Assembly: GCA_964019155.1 (NCBI GenBank)
Contig: OZ025242.1
Span: forward strand, 25,137,046 to 25,201,045
Length of the DNA stretch: 64,000 nt
Direction: 5' to 3'
Source: Osedax fenrisi
Taxonomy: Eukaryota > Annelida > Polychaeta > Sabellida > Siboglinidae
A program made the translations under genes and the position numbers. The stretch's first letter is position 1, and each line of letters starts with the position of its first letter. Positions 1 through 13,200 of the stretch are shown here, in pieces. The notes beneath the pieces are model-generated. The model did not search any database. It was not told the DNA's origin and saw only the letters and a program-made list of their open reading frames with translations.

Positions 1-479
1 GTGTGTATACTTATATATAACTTGATTATATTTATATATTTAAATATATAAAATATAATCTAGTTTTATATTATAAATATGTGAAATATATTTGTAATAT
101 CCAAATTTTTATTTTAAATCTTTTTAATTATTTAAAAATTTGTAATGGATTAAATTCAAAAACGTATTATATATGTGGTTATACGATTACATACGTGTAT
201 TACATATTATATATTATACATTATATATTACCATTATCTATTAGTATTATAAATAATAACAGTAGTGAAGATATAGAGTATTTCATGTTAATTACGGAAT
301 TATAAAAGTTTTATAAAAAAAATAGGTCATGTTTACCTGGAATAACCTTAACGGGCAGGTAATAATATTATCAAAGATCAAAGAAAAAATATGTATATTT
401 CACCAATATGTTTGATTTCACTATTGAAATTATAATTTCATATACAATTTCAAATAGGTATATTATATATGGATATATT

Positions 480-507
480 TATGGATATAATCAAGGTATA
501 TCAATCT

Positions 508-549
<42 letters not shown>

Positions 550-577
550 AGATAGATATACCTTGATTATATCCATA
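480..577. repeat. Palindrome with (TA)n centre
   Basis: Arms TATGGATATAATCAAGGTAT and its reverse complement, continuing through ATCTTGATATATA on each side of a (TA)n core. Arms are about 33 nt with one base difference. Would extrude as a cruciform. Possibly a minimal MITE. Confidence 0.75.
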
Positions 578-767
578 GATTTGTATTTTACCTGGTAAAC
601 TCTATAAATATATGACTATATCAGACATTAAACTTTACTATAGTGTTTATGCATTATCACTTTATAAAGTGTCTATGCATTATATCAATACCTCCTATAA
701 CCGAGGTTATAGAAGGTCTTGATTATATACATTATGTATACATGAATATATATATATGTATGGCACA

Positions 768-1235
768 TTGACTTCCCAGAAAATAGTAATATCCTTATAA
801 TAACAGCATATGTAATAGCCTCAAATGTTTACATTGTGTTATTATGATGCTATTATGTTGCCATTAAATATATATATTATGCTGCTATTAATTTTTCATG
901 CTATTATCAAGACCTCCTATAACCTCGAGGTTATAGGAGGTATTTCTACTATGCTGCTGTGATGTTGCTATTTAAAATCTATTATGCAGCATAATTTATG
1001 CTGCTATTAATTTTAAAAGTATATTATGCTGCTATTATTAGAATAGAAACATAATAGCAACATAATTGTATTTTAAAATTAATAGCAGCATAATAATAAC
1101 ATAATAGACTTTTAATGGCAGCATAATAACATTACTAATTAATAGCAGCATAATAGACTTCTAATGGCAAAATAATATCAGCATAATAGCATAATGTAAA
1201 CATTCGAGGCTATTACTGTTAGCTGGGAACTCAAG
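768..1235. mobile_element. Foldback element related to the 2.5-kb one
   Basis: Termini TTGACTTCCCAG and, reverse-complemented, TTGAGTTCCCAG, then AGTAATA and AATAGCCTC...TGTTTACATT shared with the element at 2544-3125. The interior again repeats TATTATGCTGCTATTA in both orientations. It contains one of the ~34-bp palindromes (909-942). Confidence 0.6.
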
Positions 1236-1900
1236 CTGCTAAAGGAATGACAATTATGTCTAGATTATTCTAAGAGGGAAACCTAATACGTCGTTGGAGT
1301 ATTATATGGGGGTTTATATGGGGTAGGAATCCTATGTAGAATCCTATGTATCCTACACTATATATTGTACAATGTACATTGTACATTGTACGACGTTGTA
1401 CATTGTGCATTGTACAATGAACCTGCGTTGATGATCTCCATTTGAGGTACCAGCAGTAGGCTTGGGTCTAAATATAGACTATTTTCAAGACCTCCTATAA
1501 CCTCGGTTATAGGAGGTCTTGCTATTTTACCCTAATGTATCCTGAAGTAATATATACATTTAATAAGTTCGGGGACCACGTTAATATAGTATTAAAATGC
1601 TGTATGATACCCATAGATAGTCGGTGAAGATCTATTATTATTGATGAGAATACGGTGACAAGGATTGTGTTTTCATCTCTGATACATTATACCGGGGAGA
1701 TTATACCCTAGGGTTATATATAATAGCTATTATACCCCGTATTCCTATAGGAATATATTCCCCGTGTATATTTCGAAGACCTCCTATAACCTCGAGGTTA
1801 TAGGAGGTCTTAATATTTCTGATAGTAAGGATACTTACAGCTAATAGTATATTGTAATAAATTGTATTTACGAGAGTATACAATCATATTCCCACATATC

Positions 1901-2451
1901 CTCCTCCTCCTCCTCCTCCTCCTCCTCCTCCTCCTCCTCCTCCTCCTCCTCCTCCTCCTCCTCCTCCTCCTCCTCCTCCTCCTTCTCCTCCTCCTCCTCC
2001 TCCTCCTCCTCCTCCTCCTCCTCCTCCTCCTCCTCCTCCTCCTCCTCCTCCTCCTCCTCCTCCTCCTCCTCCTCCTCCTCCTCCTCCTCCTCCTCCTCCT
2101 CCTCCTCCTCCTCCTCCTCCTCCTCCTCCTCCTCCTCCTCCTCCTCCTCCTCCTCCTCCTCCTCCTCCTCCTCCTCCTCCTCCTCCTCCTCCTCCTCCTC
2201 CTCCTCCTCCTCCTCCTCCTCCTCCTCCTCCTCCTCCTCCTCCTCCTCCTCCTCCTCCTCCTCCTCCTCCTCCTCCTCCTCCTCCTCCTCCTCCTCCTCC
2301 TCCTCCTCCTCCTCCTCCTCCTCCTCCTCCTCCTCCTCCTCCTCCTCCTCCTCCTCCTCCTCCTCCTCCTCCTCCTCCTCCTCCTCCTCCTCCTCCTCCT
2401 CCTCCTCCTCCTCCTCCTCCTCCTCCTCCTCCTCATCATCATCATCATCAT
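1901..2451. repeat. (CCT)n microsatellite, about 530 bp, then (CAT)n
   Basis: Pure CCT/CTC from about 1901 to 2433 with a single TTC interruption near 1981, then six CAT units. Homopurine/homopyrimidine mirror sequence of this length can form triplex DNA. The open poly-Leu and poly-Arg frames across it are not genes. Confidence 0.97.
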
Positions 2452-2543
2452 CTTAATCTCAGCTAATATGTAATACACCGCCACCACTAGGTACCACTAA
2501 CTACAAATATATTGTTCGGGAACATTTATCTCATACTCATATA

Positions 2544-3125
2544 TGTTTGTATCTACTCAGGTAACAGTAATAGCCTTATAATAGCAACATAATAGCACAG
2601 ATCGTCCGAAGGAGTATATTTGTAGTATCTTTGATAATAGTATAACTCCTCGATAATGATATAACTAATAGCCTCAAATGTTTACATTGTGCTATTATGT
2701 TTCCATTAATTGCTAATATGTTTCCAATAGTATATTATGTGGCTATTAATTTGTAATGATATTATGCTGCTATTATGTTGCCATTACAAGTCTATTATGC
2801 TGCTATTATGTTACCATTACAAGTCTATTAGGCTGCTATTATGTTGCCATTACAAGTCTATTATGCTATTATGATGCTGCTATTAATAGCACATATGCTT
2901 GTATAAGCATAATAGACTTGTAATGGCAACATCATAGCAGATTAATAGACTTGTAATGGCAACATAATAGCAGCATAATATCATTACAAATTAATAGCAG
3001 CATAATATACTATTAATGGCAACATAATAGCAGCATAATAGCACAATGTAAACATTTGAAGCTACTAGTTGTGCTATTATGTTGCTATTATGAGGATATT
3101 ACTGTTACCTAGGTAGATACAAACA
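2544..3125. mobile_element. Foldback TIR element with TA target site
   Basis: Termini TGTTTGTATCTACTCAGG and, reverse-complemented, TGTTTGTATCTACCTAGG, continuing as imperfect inverted repeats for about 55 bp (GTAACAGTAATA). TA lies at both borders. The interior is a long inverted repeat of units built from CTATTATGCTGC and TTGCCATTACAAGTC. The whole element could fold into one long hairpin. Confidence 0.75.
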
Positions 3126-3300
3126 TAGAGCTAGAGAGAACTATCTAGCTATATATATAGGCAACTATATATGTATGTATAATCCTATATCTACATATGT
3201 ATAAGCCTACAAGTAATACCTCCTATAACTATAGTTATAGGAGGTCTTACTTATAGGCTTATAGGTACATATTTGTAGGCCTACACCTACATATGCCCCT

Positions 3301-3459
3301 ATAGGGGCGCTGGAACGATTTTGTATATAGGGGGGACTAACCAATCAAAATAAAGGTTGTGGTAAAAGTGGGGGGACTAATAGGTCTACATAGGAGATCC
3401 CCTAGATTTTAAGTGGGGGGGGGCATATCCCCACGTCCCCCCTGCTGCCGCGCCCCTAC
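3301..3459. mobile_element. Small GGGGCGC-ended element
   Basis: Starts ATAGGGGCGCTGG and ends GCCGCGCCCCTA, so AGGGGCGC is inverted at the ends. The inside is G-rich with two GGGGGGACTAA motifs and C-rich on the right. No coding capacity. A faint relative may be at about 44950-45020. It is much more GC-rich than its surroundings. Confidence 0.45.
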
Positions 3460-4630
3460 CTATAACCCGAGGTTATAGGAGGTCTTGCTACAAGCGACAT
3501 ATATTTGCTTTGAAAAATAATTGTTAGAGCTGTGATCAAGATTATTAGGACTACTAGGACTACCTAATTGGAAAAATATAACCCTAATATTAATTGTAAT
3601 ATAAAGTGGGTATCCCACTACAAATATTTCCGGAAATATATATTATGATGCCATTAAAAGTCTTATTAGCTAGGTATTTACGTGAAAAAATGTTAATACC
3701 ATATACAGAGTGATGCCTCGAGGTATTAGCGAGCCATTAGAGTGCTCCACTCAATATTTATTTGTAATGCTGAATAGTAATAATGAATAGTAAATATAGG
3801 TGGCAATACTATCGTTTTTAATAATTTCAATAGCGAATTGTCAATGTGGTGTTACATTTTACTTTATAATTATACATTAATGTAGCAAAATATGTATAAT
3901 TTTACATTGAAAATTGATCTATTGATTTATTATATGTATTGAATATGGCTCTATATTTTAAGAAAATGGTTCTAATTATAAAATAATGTTATATTCTTAA
4001 AACAAACACTATAAATTAAATATTTATTATATTCAAAAATTTACATAAAAAAAATTGTCATTTATAATAATAATATATTTTTCAAATTAACACGTAAACA
4101 AATATAAACTAAAAATCATATATTTGTATTTTACCAAGTAAACTATAAATCTATGCTAAAAATAGAATTAAAATAAATAGTTATCAGTACATGTGGCGCA
4201 ATTTTTCATTAATTTCACAAATTCACTCGCCATATATTTCCTTTGGAAAATATTGTGTACAGAGATGGATAGATGGTATACAGTATGGATGATATAGTAT
4301 TAATAATATGAATATATTACTATCTTATATAAAATATTATATTTAATATATATAAAGGGGTTTTATTATATTATGGGAGCATTGTTTAATGAATATTATG
4401 TATTAAATTATATGTCATATTGTTATTAGAATATATCGATTAACATTTTTCATTATCAATATTATAATGTATTTCAGTTATTCATATTTAATTCCATATT
4501 AATTTGGATTTAAATAATAATAATAATTAATATATATTGCACTTTTTTGTTTATCAAATAACAAAACAACATCTGACATTTCCTTTTTACACTTTCATTG
4601 TTTATATTAAATTTTTTAGAATCTAAAATT

Positions 4631-6684
4631 ATGAGTAGCATGAAACGCGGATTTTCCAGTGGTAAATATAGATAATTGTTTAATATTAAATATGTATCAT
4701 CTTAACCAATATGTTTTATTTAATATTATATACACATTTATATTAACGATATTATTTTTGTAGACATTTTTTATAGATTTTTAATAGTTTATAAGTATTA
4801 AATTTTTGTAAATATTAAAAATAAATTTTAATTAAAAAATACATATTAAAATATTTATATATATATATATTTATAATATATATAATATTTATATTATATA
4901 ATATTAATTAATTAATTTAATCTATGAATACATTGTATATAATTTAATCGTAATACAAATATTTATTACATCAATTTCTCTTCAGTAATATTATTCATCA
5001 AAATAGTAATTTATTAAATAAATTAATTACATTTGTTATTATAATTATTAGAATAACATCATATTTACATAAAATAAATATTTAAATATTTACAAATATT
5101 CAATATTATATTGAAATGTTACAATAGAAATTAATTAAGTCCCAAATTATTTTCGTATTAATTTTAAATTAAATTTAGGATGTAATAATATTATATTTAT
5201 TTATTTCATTTATAAGAGTAATTTTATATTACAAGAATTTATATAAACCAGAATATACTAGAATTAACTTTATTTTCCTTACAAAATAAATCAATAAAAA
5301 TATAGTCAACACACAATTATTTCCTAGTAAATATATAAATAAAAATTATATCTTTATTTGTGAGTAACTTATTAGATTTGTTGTTAAGTTATAATTTGTA
5401 AAAAAACTTGTTAATACAAAACTATACCGTAATATTATTTATTTACACAAATTGTAATGTATAATTAGTAATTATTAATTGAGTATATAATATTTATAAT
5501 TTATAATATTTATAAATAAAATAGTTAATTAATTATTTATCTGATTGAATTGATACTAATAATCATGGAGAACGTAATTAGGGACAATTTATAAATCTAT
5601 TATAGACAAATTGTTTAATTCATTAATTTGTTTCTAAACCATTAGATGAATATACAGCGTATCTTAAAGGCTGTTTACATGAACAATCTATTTCAGCAAT
5701 CGGCTGAAAGAATTGCGCAACTATAAAATGATGTATCTGTCCATACTTGTTTATATACTCGTATGTGTGCTTTCCTCACCAACTGCGTAATATTTTAATT
5801 AGAACATTCAGCAGGAATCAGAAAAAATACATAACTTTACAGTTGCACACTTCTTTCAGCTGATTGCAGAAATAGATAGCTCATGTAAACACCCCTTTAG
5901 ATATAACATTTACCTGGTTTTGTAAAGCCATTGTTTGCTGGAATTATTTTTCATTAATTTGTATATAACACCATTTATACATGTATAGAATTACATAGAG
6001 CGTATATATATACACTAATATCATGTACACAGAAATCGATATATTCGGAGTAGACTGAATACAAAAAACTTATTTATCACATTAATATATTTATATATTT
6101 ATATCACATTTAATATATTTTAATACATATAAACTAACTTATAAATAATTTATAATTTACTTATATATCTATAATATAAATACTGTATATATTTTTCAAA
6201 TATGTTACAAAATTATAAAGTATAAATATCAGATAATTTTGAATTTATTTATAATATAACATATTGTTACATATAATATTTGTTATCAATAAAATCATTA
6301 TTTTTAATATATCTAATAACGTGGCTGTAAATTTCATTAAAAGTAATTGAAATACATGCTATATCACTGCCATCCATTAAATTATGCTTAAATTATAAGT
6401 TAATCACATCATTTTGAAGTGACAAAATGATATTATTTTTCAAATTACTTGTATTTATTAACAAATTTCATATGAAATTTGTATAGTTAGATATCTAGAA
6501 AATTGTTGACCAATATTTTATAAAACTATTAATCATAATAATGATTCAGTACCAGAGCCTACTGAAAAAAAAAGGAAACGAAAGAGTAGATGGGGAAATG
6601 ACATTCATAATAAGACATACATTCCTGGTATGCCGACAGTTATACCCAAAGGAATGAATAAAGAACAAGAAGCTCAATATTTAG
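4631..6684 (+). CDS. SF1: SF1 exons 1-2: N-terminus and U2AF ligand motif
   Basis: Exon 1 (4631-4661) encodes MSSMKRGFSS and ends with one extra base before GTAAAT. Exon 2 (6550-6684) follows a TTCAG acceptor and encodes KKRKRKSRWGND, the basic-plus-tryptophan motif by which SF1 docks on the U2AF65 UHM domain, then PGMPTVIPKGMNKEQEAQYL, which is close to the vertebrate protein. Exon 2 has no in-frame ATG upstream, so an earlier exon is required. Exon 1 is short and was chosen by phase and donor quality; a different first exon is possible. Confidence 0.75.
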
Positions 6685-8696
6685 GTTAACTAATAGTATT
6701 ACCAGTTGTAATATGTATTAAATATTAGTTTTATATAATTATAGTCAATATTTAATTAATTAATTTATATTGTAATATTGTGGTTTATATATTCATTAAT
6801 TAATTTTTCCTCATGAAATCCCACATTATATTTATATATTTATGATTATTAACCCATTTAATGCAGAGTCTCATTGCTTTGCACTAGCGAAATCCTCAGT
6901 TTCGATGTGTCGCACAAATAATACTAATTATAAAACACCAATCTATATTATACATTAATTCACCAATAATAAGATTAACATTAATTTTAAATTACATTAA
7001 CACATTCTTATATTTTGATACACATCAAAATATCTATATATTTATATTTCAATTAAATATATATATCAAATAATAGCTATGTTAATTTTGTTATTTAATT
7101 ATGTTTATACATGCAATATATTGATTATTAGAAGATTTAAAATGTTAAATATACATGTTTATTCACAGGAATGTAAAATAAATTTGCATATATGTTTTAC
7201 TTTATCTATAAAGATTTGTAAAATTTAAAAAGAAGTAGATAGATAATTTAATCTACTAAATTTTATGTATATATATATATATAGTTTTATTTGTATTCTT
7301 TGGTATATTGTATTATAAATATGTTAATTTCATTGTATGCAGAATATGAGAAAAAAAATTACATTTGTTTATATTAATATTATATTAGTTAAATATAATT
7401 TAAAAATTAAAAATTCACTAGTTTATTCAACTAGCTTTTGTATTTTTTAACTACTAATAATATTATTATTAATGATTTTTAATTATATATGTATTTATGT
7501 AGACAATCAAAATAGAAATTGACATATTTTCACTATGATATATATATAACCATGTAACTAAATTCTATGTAAATCAAACAGTATTTATATTATATATCCT
7601 ATAATATTTGGGATATATAAGTATATATTAATAAATAAATATATGTTGTATATATATATGAAATTTTTGATTATAAAATTATATTAATATAACCATGTGA
7701 TATAAATAATATATTAATTTAATAACCTAAATGTTACATTTTTATCTAATATTACAGTGCATGTTAATAACAATATAATAATTTTATAATATATATATAT
7801 AAATATATATATTTTGTAACTATTTTTTAATGCAATAAGATAATAACCAATTTTTATATATATTCAACATATATTTAATAATTAATTTAATCCTCTATAT
7901 ATTTATTAATCATAATTGAATATAATTAATATACCTTATAATTAATAATTTCATATATCTATTTAACATGACTGATTGATTATATAATATTATTAGGAGC
8001 ACAACCTTTTGTCATGTTCATGTTTATGTCCTTATGAAGGCATCAGATTTAATCGATATATTTACAGTTCAACTCCAAATTGAAGAACTTTCCAGTAGGA
8101 TCCGCGTGGGTAATCTTGGAATTCCAGAGAATCCGGATGAAAGGTTTTGTTGAAGGACGAAGGTGTCAGAAAGAGTCTACTTTCTGTTCAATTACAACCC
8201 ACATACAGCGTAACGAGTATATATATGTATATATGATATAAGCTAAATATATATTTATTGACGCCTTTAATCAATTTTTAGGTTTAATTTATTCTACCGT
8301 TCATAGGTGAAATTTTCAACGTTTGTCATAAACATTATTATTATTATTATCATCTATTTCTAGATTAATGATCTTTTTACACAGGCTTTCGTACACTATA
8401 TCACGTATATCGTAATAGTTCTCACTCTGACATACCTGTACGTATAGTTGTTTGCGCTCTCCGTTTGTAGATCGCCGTCGCCCGAACCCATCTACAGTAG
8501 CGACGGTAAACGCATGAACACCCGGGAGTACAGGAAGCGCAAAGAACTCGAAGACGAGAGGCACTCGCTCGTTTTGAAGGCCATATCGTCTAATCCGGAA
8601 TACAGGCCGCCGGTGGATTATAAGTTTGTTCCGTTATAATATAATCATTTATTACGAGTGGTAGGAGATTTATCACGATCGCCGTGATGATAGATC

Positions 8697-8731
<35 letters not shown>

Positions 8732-10037
8732 TATATATATTATGTATACATATAATATTATAGGGCTCCGACTATAAAAGTTAGCGATAAAGTAATTATT
8801 CCGCAAGAAAAGCATCCTGATATTAACTTTGTTGGTCTGCTGATTGGTCCAAGGGGAAACACCCTAAAGACATTGGAGAGAGAGGTAATGTGTATATTTT
8901 ATAATCTATTATTTGAATAGTTTGTGATCAAAACCTACCTCTTACTACAGACATTAGCTAAGATCATAATTCGAGGCAAAGGTTCCGTAAAGGAAGGAAA
9001 GATTGGTCGTAAAGATGGAATGCCGATGCCAGGTGAAGATGAGCCTTTGCATGCTTACATCACTGCGACTGATCCTTCTCACGTTGCCCATGCAGTTGAA
9101 AAGGTTTCTTATGATTAATGCATTCTATTAGATATATCTAATATAGATAATTTTACAATATATATTTATTTTTTAATTTTTTATCAAATATTATTTGTTC
9201 AAATTTTATTTACGGATATTTAATTTCTCAAGTGAGTATTCCACTACAACACTTTCCGGAAAGAATATTTTTATGTTAATAGAATAATAATTTATATATA
9301 TTAAAAATAATACAATAGTGAGTAATATTAATGTTATTCTTTAGATCTACTTAAATTAATGTTGTTAACTTTTCATGATTGTGGCGCTTTAAAATATGTG
9401 TACACAGATATATGTATATTATGTTGAAAAACATCTATATTAGATACTAATAAAATATTTTATATAATTTATTTAGTAGATAATGATATTTTTTGAAACT
9501 TTATAATATTTACCGATACCGATATATATATATATATCTAGATATTTTGTATAAAATAAATTATAAATATATTTATATATATATACATTTACCAATTATA
9601 CAAATTTATAATATATTTTATTATAAAAGTATTTACATATAATAATAATAATAATAAATGAGTATTCGTTTTCAACATAACAAGATTTCTAAAATTTAAA
9701 ATTCACTTTTCAAGAATTTATAAATTTATATATTCAAAATATCTCTAGAAAATATGTATGTTATGTTGCTATATAATTAAAATAATGCTATATGATTGAA
9801 ATCTTATACAAAACTAAAAAATATTATATATAATTATAAAATATAATTTATATAATAAAAATAAATTTATATAATATAAATTATGTTATATATATTTACC
9901 CCAGTGTTTTGAAAATTGTGGTTAAAACCTGTGTTTGCCATGCAACAATGGCAAAAACCTCATCCATAAAAATATTGTATTTCATTTATTTATTAATTCA
10001 TATATTAGAATTATAATAGAAGAATAAAACTATAATA

Positions 10038-10068
<31 letters not shown>

Positions 10069-10160
10069 CTTTTTCTATTATTATTCTAATAAATGTATTT
10101 TTCATATATATATATATTATATATATATTATTATTATATATATATATATATATATATTAT

Positions 10161-10239
<79 letters not shown>

Positions 10240-13200
10240 ATTTATATATATTATTATATATATATATATATATGAAAAATACATTTATTAGAATAATAAT
10301 AGAAAAAGTATATATAAATAATACACTGAATACGCCTTTTACTGATATTTATGTGTTTCCCTATTTTGCATTTATCATAGTGCATTGCACAGCGTGCAAC
10401 CTTATTACCAAAGATTTTCCGAAGGAAAGATATAACACTTACGCGAAATCGTGTAATTCAAATTTGTATACAAAATACCCCAGTACCACCTATAGCGGGT
10501 TACTTTTAGGAATTATGTGTTGTTTATAATGTAAATTCATATTTAACTATACACTTTTAAATTGTTAAATAATATGCTTTAAATTAATATTTATATGATG
10601 AAAACTAAGTGTTCATTACTAATATACAGTAAAAGCTGCTTGTATCGACAGCCACATGTATCGATATATCGGTTCTAACGACAATTTCAAATATATTTGT
10701 TGGAATTTCCATCTAATACATGTTACAGAATATCGCGTGTATCGAAAATCGGCTGTATCGACAAATCGGCTGTATCGACAAAATTTTACTATACAATTTA
10801 GAATTTTTCATCACGTGTATTGACATTATGAAAATATTACACATTTTTACCATATATACTATAGTATGTATGATATAGAGTTGAGCATATTAATAAACTA
10901 TGGACTATAGTACATATATATATGTATATTATCAAATAAGTTATGATGATATGAAGAATTAATCTTTGTATTATTGTAGATTCACTACACTATGCACATA
11001 TGTGTATGTGCATATGATCACTCGAATGCTCACTCTTGATAAGTAATATCTTGACCACGTTTCTTTAATTGCAATTAATAATATTTAATAATACAATATA
11101 AATACAATGGATATATGTGGAGAATATATCCATTGTTTTGATACAAACAAATATTACTAATTATTTTACTTAACCAATAATACAATAAAATATATATTTC
11201 AAGAATACTTTTATTTAATTTAATATATTTATTATATAATTATATATAATTTATATTAGTGTAATAATTAATAGTATTAACTTAATATACAATTAACGAT
11301 ATAATAGAAATTAAGGATAGCATATATTTGATATTTGATAATACATGTACTTGCAAGTACATATTCTATTAAGTGGGCGTAATTTAAAATTAGCCACGCC
11401 TTCATCATATGTAACGACAATCGGATGTATCGACATATTTTTGGATCTCCTGGGATTTCGATACAAGCGGCTTTTACTGTATAACAAACAAATATGATAT
11501 TTATGTTTTAAATGCTATAAGTATATATTTATTAAGTAAAAGCTAATTTATATTGCATGTAATTTAATAGAGCAATGAAAACATTGTTGTATGCAAACAG
11601 AGCCGAACCTAAATCTATTTCAGTGATTTCGATACTATTGCTAGCAGCGGTTGGGCATATTACTAAATTACGTTGCATGCATAGGGAGTGTTATATCTTT
11701 GCTTCGCAAAATCTTTGTTATTACTATATATATTTGATGACTCTTTTACATTTAGCCTTAATCTTAGAATTTTTATTAATTCTAATAAATTGATCCCATT
11801 TTGGATGCTGTGCATTTCTTCCACCTTATTCATTATTCGATAGATAGATTTATAAATAATTTATAAATGCCTAAATTGTATTATATATATATATTATTAT
11901 TAACTTCTAGTATTAACAAACTCTGCTATTATAAATTCAAAGCAAATATATTTCTTATAAATATATAAAATTTATATATTTATATTATAAATACATAATT
12001 GATTCAGCAAACCAGATGCTATCATTTTTTATAGATTTCAATTAAAAATAAAAATAATTTCTATAGAAAATAAAAAAAATAAAATAATATGAATAAAATG
12101 TTTATTTTCTGGAATATTATTTTTAATAATTCTTTATTAATAATAATAAATATAAGAGATATATGATTACAAAGTAATTGTATTTATAAATAATAATATA
12201 ATATAGATAATTCTTATTGAATAAACATTATTCAGAATATTATTAATTAGATCAAAGAAATTGAATTTATTAAAAAAATATATACATAATTTATATTATT
12301 TAAAATGATTCAGTATTAGTTATATATTGTATATAATATAATAAATAAGTAAGTAATATTATAAGTTATATTTTTAATTTAATAAATATTTATTTTTAAG
12401 ATATTAATAATAATTTATTTATTGGATATAGATTATTTATTATGCATTTATTTAATAAATTTTAGTTTTTGCCATGGTGGGTTAATACTGATTTATCCAT
12501 TTTATAAATAAAAAATAATATTTATTAATATTTTACTTTATTTAACCATTTTTAATGCAGAGAATTTTTGTTTGCTAAAGTTTGCTAAAGAAACAGCGTC
12601 GTGCAGCATATTGCAAAGTATTAAATTGTCTTATAAATGTCTTATAATACGCAATTTATTAATTATACATAATACATTAAATATGCAATTATTTTAAAAT
12701 AATATAATATTTCATAATATATCAAAATAACAATACTTTTATATGTTTATATAATGACATATATTATATTATATATATAAAATAATTAATAAAATATTTA
12801 TAATTTTATTTAATATAATGTACAAATATAACTATTTTAGCGATTTTTTATCTTATTTTTAAAAATGTAAAATTTACATTTGTTTACATAAATCAATGGA
12901 CATTTATGTACAATTTAATTATTATTTATTATTATTTATTATTATTTAATTATTATTTATTAAATGTATGTGGAAAATATTTCATAATAAAGTTAAACTA
13001 TTATAATAGAAAAAAAGTCATATAACCTTCTAAAACTAATATTATAAATGTATATTTCAATATTCAAATAGGTTAAATCACTTATAAATAAATATATAAT
13101 AAATAATCCCAGTAATTTAAATTTTAGTGTATTAGATTATTTGATGATGTCCGATTAGAAATTTTAAAAATTAGTTAATTTGTCATATGTTTTATAACTT

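Larger units (their letters stand above)
690..3486. repeat. Cluster of six ~30-35-bp GGAGG palindromes
   Basis: Copies at 690-719, 909-942, 1488-1520, 1777-1811, 3218-3248 and 3461-3486 (half-copy). Each arm is ACCTCCTATAACC or its variant, meeting at CTCGAG, CGG or CTATAG, often extended to AGACC...GGTCT. Four are near-perfect palindromes. The unit was not found elsewhere in the window. Function unknown; see findings. Confidence 0.85.
1..4630. other. Intergenic region upstream of SF1
   Basis: No gene seen. AT-rich sequence with foldback elements, palindromes and the (CCT)n tract listed separately, and a TTGTACATTGTACA-rich palindromic patch at about 1366-1425 (a relative is at 44465-44510). 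3610-4630 has only the TTTCCGGAAAT fragment and AT-rich sequence. The SF1 promoter should lie shortly before 4631 but no motif stands out. Confidence 0.7.
9902..12490. mobile_element. Possible old hAT element enclosing copy A
   Basis: Left end CAGTGTTTTGAAAATTG and right end TTAATACTG, with ATTTACCC at 9894-9901 and ATTTATCC at 12491-12498 as a 7-of-8 target duplication. Both ends contain GCCATG-type and GGTTAA-type subterminal motifs resembling the 20.4-kb hAT element. The inner part is AT-rich noise plus the nested elements and a long palindrome. The terminal inverted repeat is weak. Confidence 0.4.

Noticed and set aside
1810..2487. Long open frames of poly-Arg and poly-Leu
   Set aside because: They are translations of the (CCT)n microsatellite and have no other coding sign.
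8316..8564. Minus-strand 82-codon frame
   Set aside because: Antisense shadow of an SF1 exon.
11575..11793. 72-codon plus-strand frame
   Set aside because: It spans the right end of TIR element copy A and its flank, with no conserved protein features.
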